Assembly: GCA_021160785.1 (NCBI GenBank)
Contig: JAGHBX010000643.1
Span: 1 to 6,573, forward strand
DNA length: 6,573 nucleotides
Reading direction: 5' to 3'
DNA from: Planctomycetota bacterium
GTDB lineage: Bacteria > Planctomycetota > Phycisphaerae > Sedimentisphaerales > Anaerohalosphaeraceae
Shown here in pieces: positions 5,919 to 6,573 of the stretch. Position numbers and translations under genes: made by a program. The notes beneath the pieces are model-generated. The model saw only the letters and a program-made list of their open reading frames with translations, was not told where the DNA came from and ran no database searches. Positions within the stretch are counted from its first letter, which is position 1. Every line of letters begins with the position of its first letter.

Positions 5919-5927
5919 ATAAGCAAA

Positions 5928-6573
5928 TTAGAGTAGTTTTGTTATTGCATCGACTGTTCTTTGGGTGGCGCCCTGGTTTTGCTTTATTACGCCTTGGCCG
6001 GCGTTGGCGATGGATTGCGCCAAGTCCTTAACCGTAAGGCACATGCGCATAGCTGTCAGCAGTTCGTCGCCGTTGGTTACTTCGGTTGCGCCGTTTGCCT
6101 TTAGCAGTGCGTCGACTGTTTGCTTGAAGTTGAATGTGTGCGGGCCGAAGATTGTGCATTTGCCTAATGCCGTCGGCTCCATCATGTCCGAGCCGCCCAT
6201 TGGCACGAGGCTTCTGCCGACGAAGACGATATTTGCCAGGCTGTAGAATCTCCGCAGATCGCCCATCGTATCGCCCAGGATGACATCCGGTTTCCCTTCG
6301 ACGATCTTGTCGGTATCCTTGACGGCGCTGTATCGGGCAAAATCAAAACCGCACCTTTCGATCAGCGTAGCGACTTCGTCGAATCGCTCGGGCTTTCGCG
6401 GCACAACGGCTAACCGCAAGTCGGCGAATTGCTCATCGGTCCTGAGTTTGCCGAAGACCTCGAGGATTATTCTTTCTTCGCCCGGCCCGGTCCCGCCCGC
6501 CACCCACAGACGGCCATCGCCGATATTGAGTTGGGCGGCGATTTTGTCTGCACCTTCGATTTTGTCTGTAACC
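5928..6573 (-). CDS. waaA: 3-deoxy-D-manno-octulosonic acid (Kdo) transferase, C-terminal part
   Basis: WaaA (KdtA) transfers Kdo from CMP-Kdo to lipid A at the inner membrane, in lipopolysaccharide core assembly. The frame is open to the right edge, so the N-terminal domain is outside the window; 214 residues remain (the GTG at 6503 is internal, being preceded in frame by GDGRLW). They form the C-terminal GT-B Rossmann half: VAGGTGPGEE at fragment residues 24-33 (usual form GSTxxGEE), VVPRKPERF at 56-64, GDTMGDL at 100-106, FVGRSLVPMGGSDMMEPTALG at about 117-137 (usual form GGxNxLEP), and the GPHTFNF motif at 143-149. The Ser-Asp in place of His-Asn I have seen in planctomycete homologues. 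Its presence indicates a Gram-negative envelope with lipid A. The stop is only 9 bases from the kinase start and no terminator lies between. Confidence 0.92.
   Translation of the reverse strand, partial: VTDKIEGADKIAAQLNIGDGRLWVAGGTGPGEERIILEVFGKLRTDEQFADLRLAVVPRKPERFDEVATLIERCGFDFARYSAVKDTDKIVEGKPDVILGDTMGDLRRFYSLANIVFVGRSLVPMGGSDMMEPTALGKCTIFGPHTFNFKQTVDALLKANGATEVTNGDELLTAMRMCLTVKDLAQSIANAGQGVIKQNQGATQRTVDAITKLL

Noticed and set aside
5919..5927. A small HTH antitoxin (HipB) gene between waaA and the kinase, or after the HIRAN gene
   Set aside because: Only 9 bases separate waaA from the kinase start, and 3825-4200 contains no credible small coding sequence with a helix-turn-helix.
5965..6246. 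Plus-strand open frame antisense to waaA
   Set aside because: It mirrors the conserved WaaA C-terminal domain and has no independent coding support.

Overview
The window looks like a chromosomal stretch from a Gram-negative bacterium, most likely a planctomycete of the Phycisphaerae or Sedimentisphaerales type. The main clues are a Kdo transferase (waaA) with the GGTGPGEE and GGSDMMEP wording I associate with that group, a small conserved protein of a family I recall from planctomycetes, a LolA-like lipoprotein, and an ECF sigma factor operon with a non-zinc membrane partner. The assignment is inference; there is no rRNA or other taxonomic marker here.

Plus strand, 1-1324: the 3' part of a small conserved hypothetical gene overlaps (ATGA) a gene for a 298-residue lipoprotein with a LolA-like outline. 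This pair runs head-on into the next operon with only 9 bases between the two stop codons.

Minus strand, 3809 down to 1334: a three-gene operon in the order ECF sigma factor, single-pass membrane protein (probable anti-sigma factor), and a large exported protein with a coiled coil and three copies of an alpha/beta repeat of about 90 residues. The genes are 2 and 14 bases apart, and the first junction looks translationally coupled.

Gap 3825-4200: no gene. It holds an A/T-rich tract just upstream of the sigma factor gene, a 10-bp hairpin, and short degenerate direct repeats.

Minus strand, 5918 down to 4201: the most interesting part, an AT-rich two-gene cassette. The first gene encodes a HipA/HipT-type Ser/Thr kinase that lacks the HipA N-terminal subdomain. 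The second overlaps it by 4 bases and encodes a protein whose first half resembles that missing subdomain (HipS-like) and whose second half is a HIRAN domain, a fold that binds DNA ends in other proteins. Together they resemble the kinase-first bicistronic Hip toxin-antitoxin modules with HipS-HIRAN antitoxins described in phylogenetic surveys of Hip kinases. No HTH repressor (HipB) gene is present.

Minus strand, 6573 down to 5928: the C-terminal part of WaaA (KdtA), cut by the window edge. It ends 9 bases before the kinase start, so the cassette sits directly behind a lipopolysaccharide-core gene and may be read through from it.
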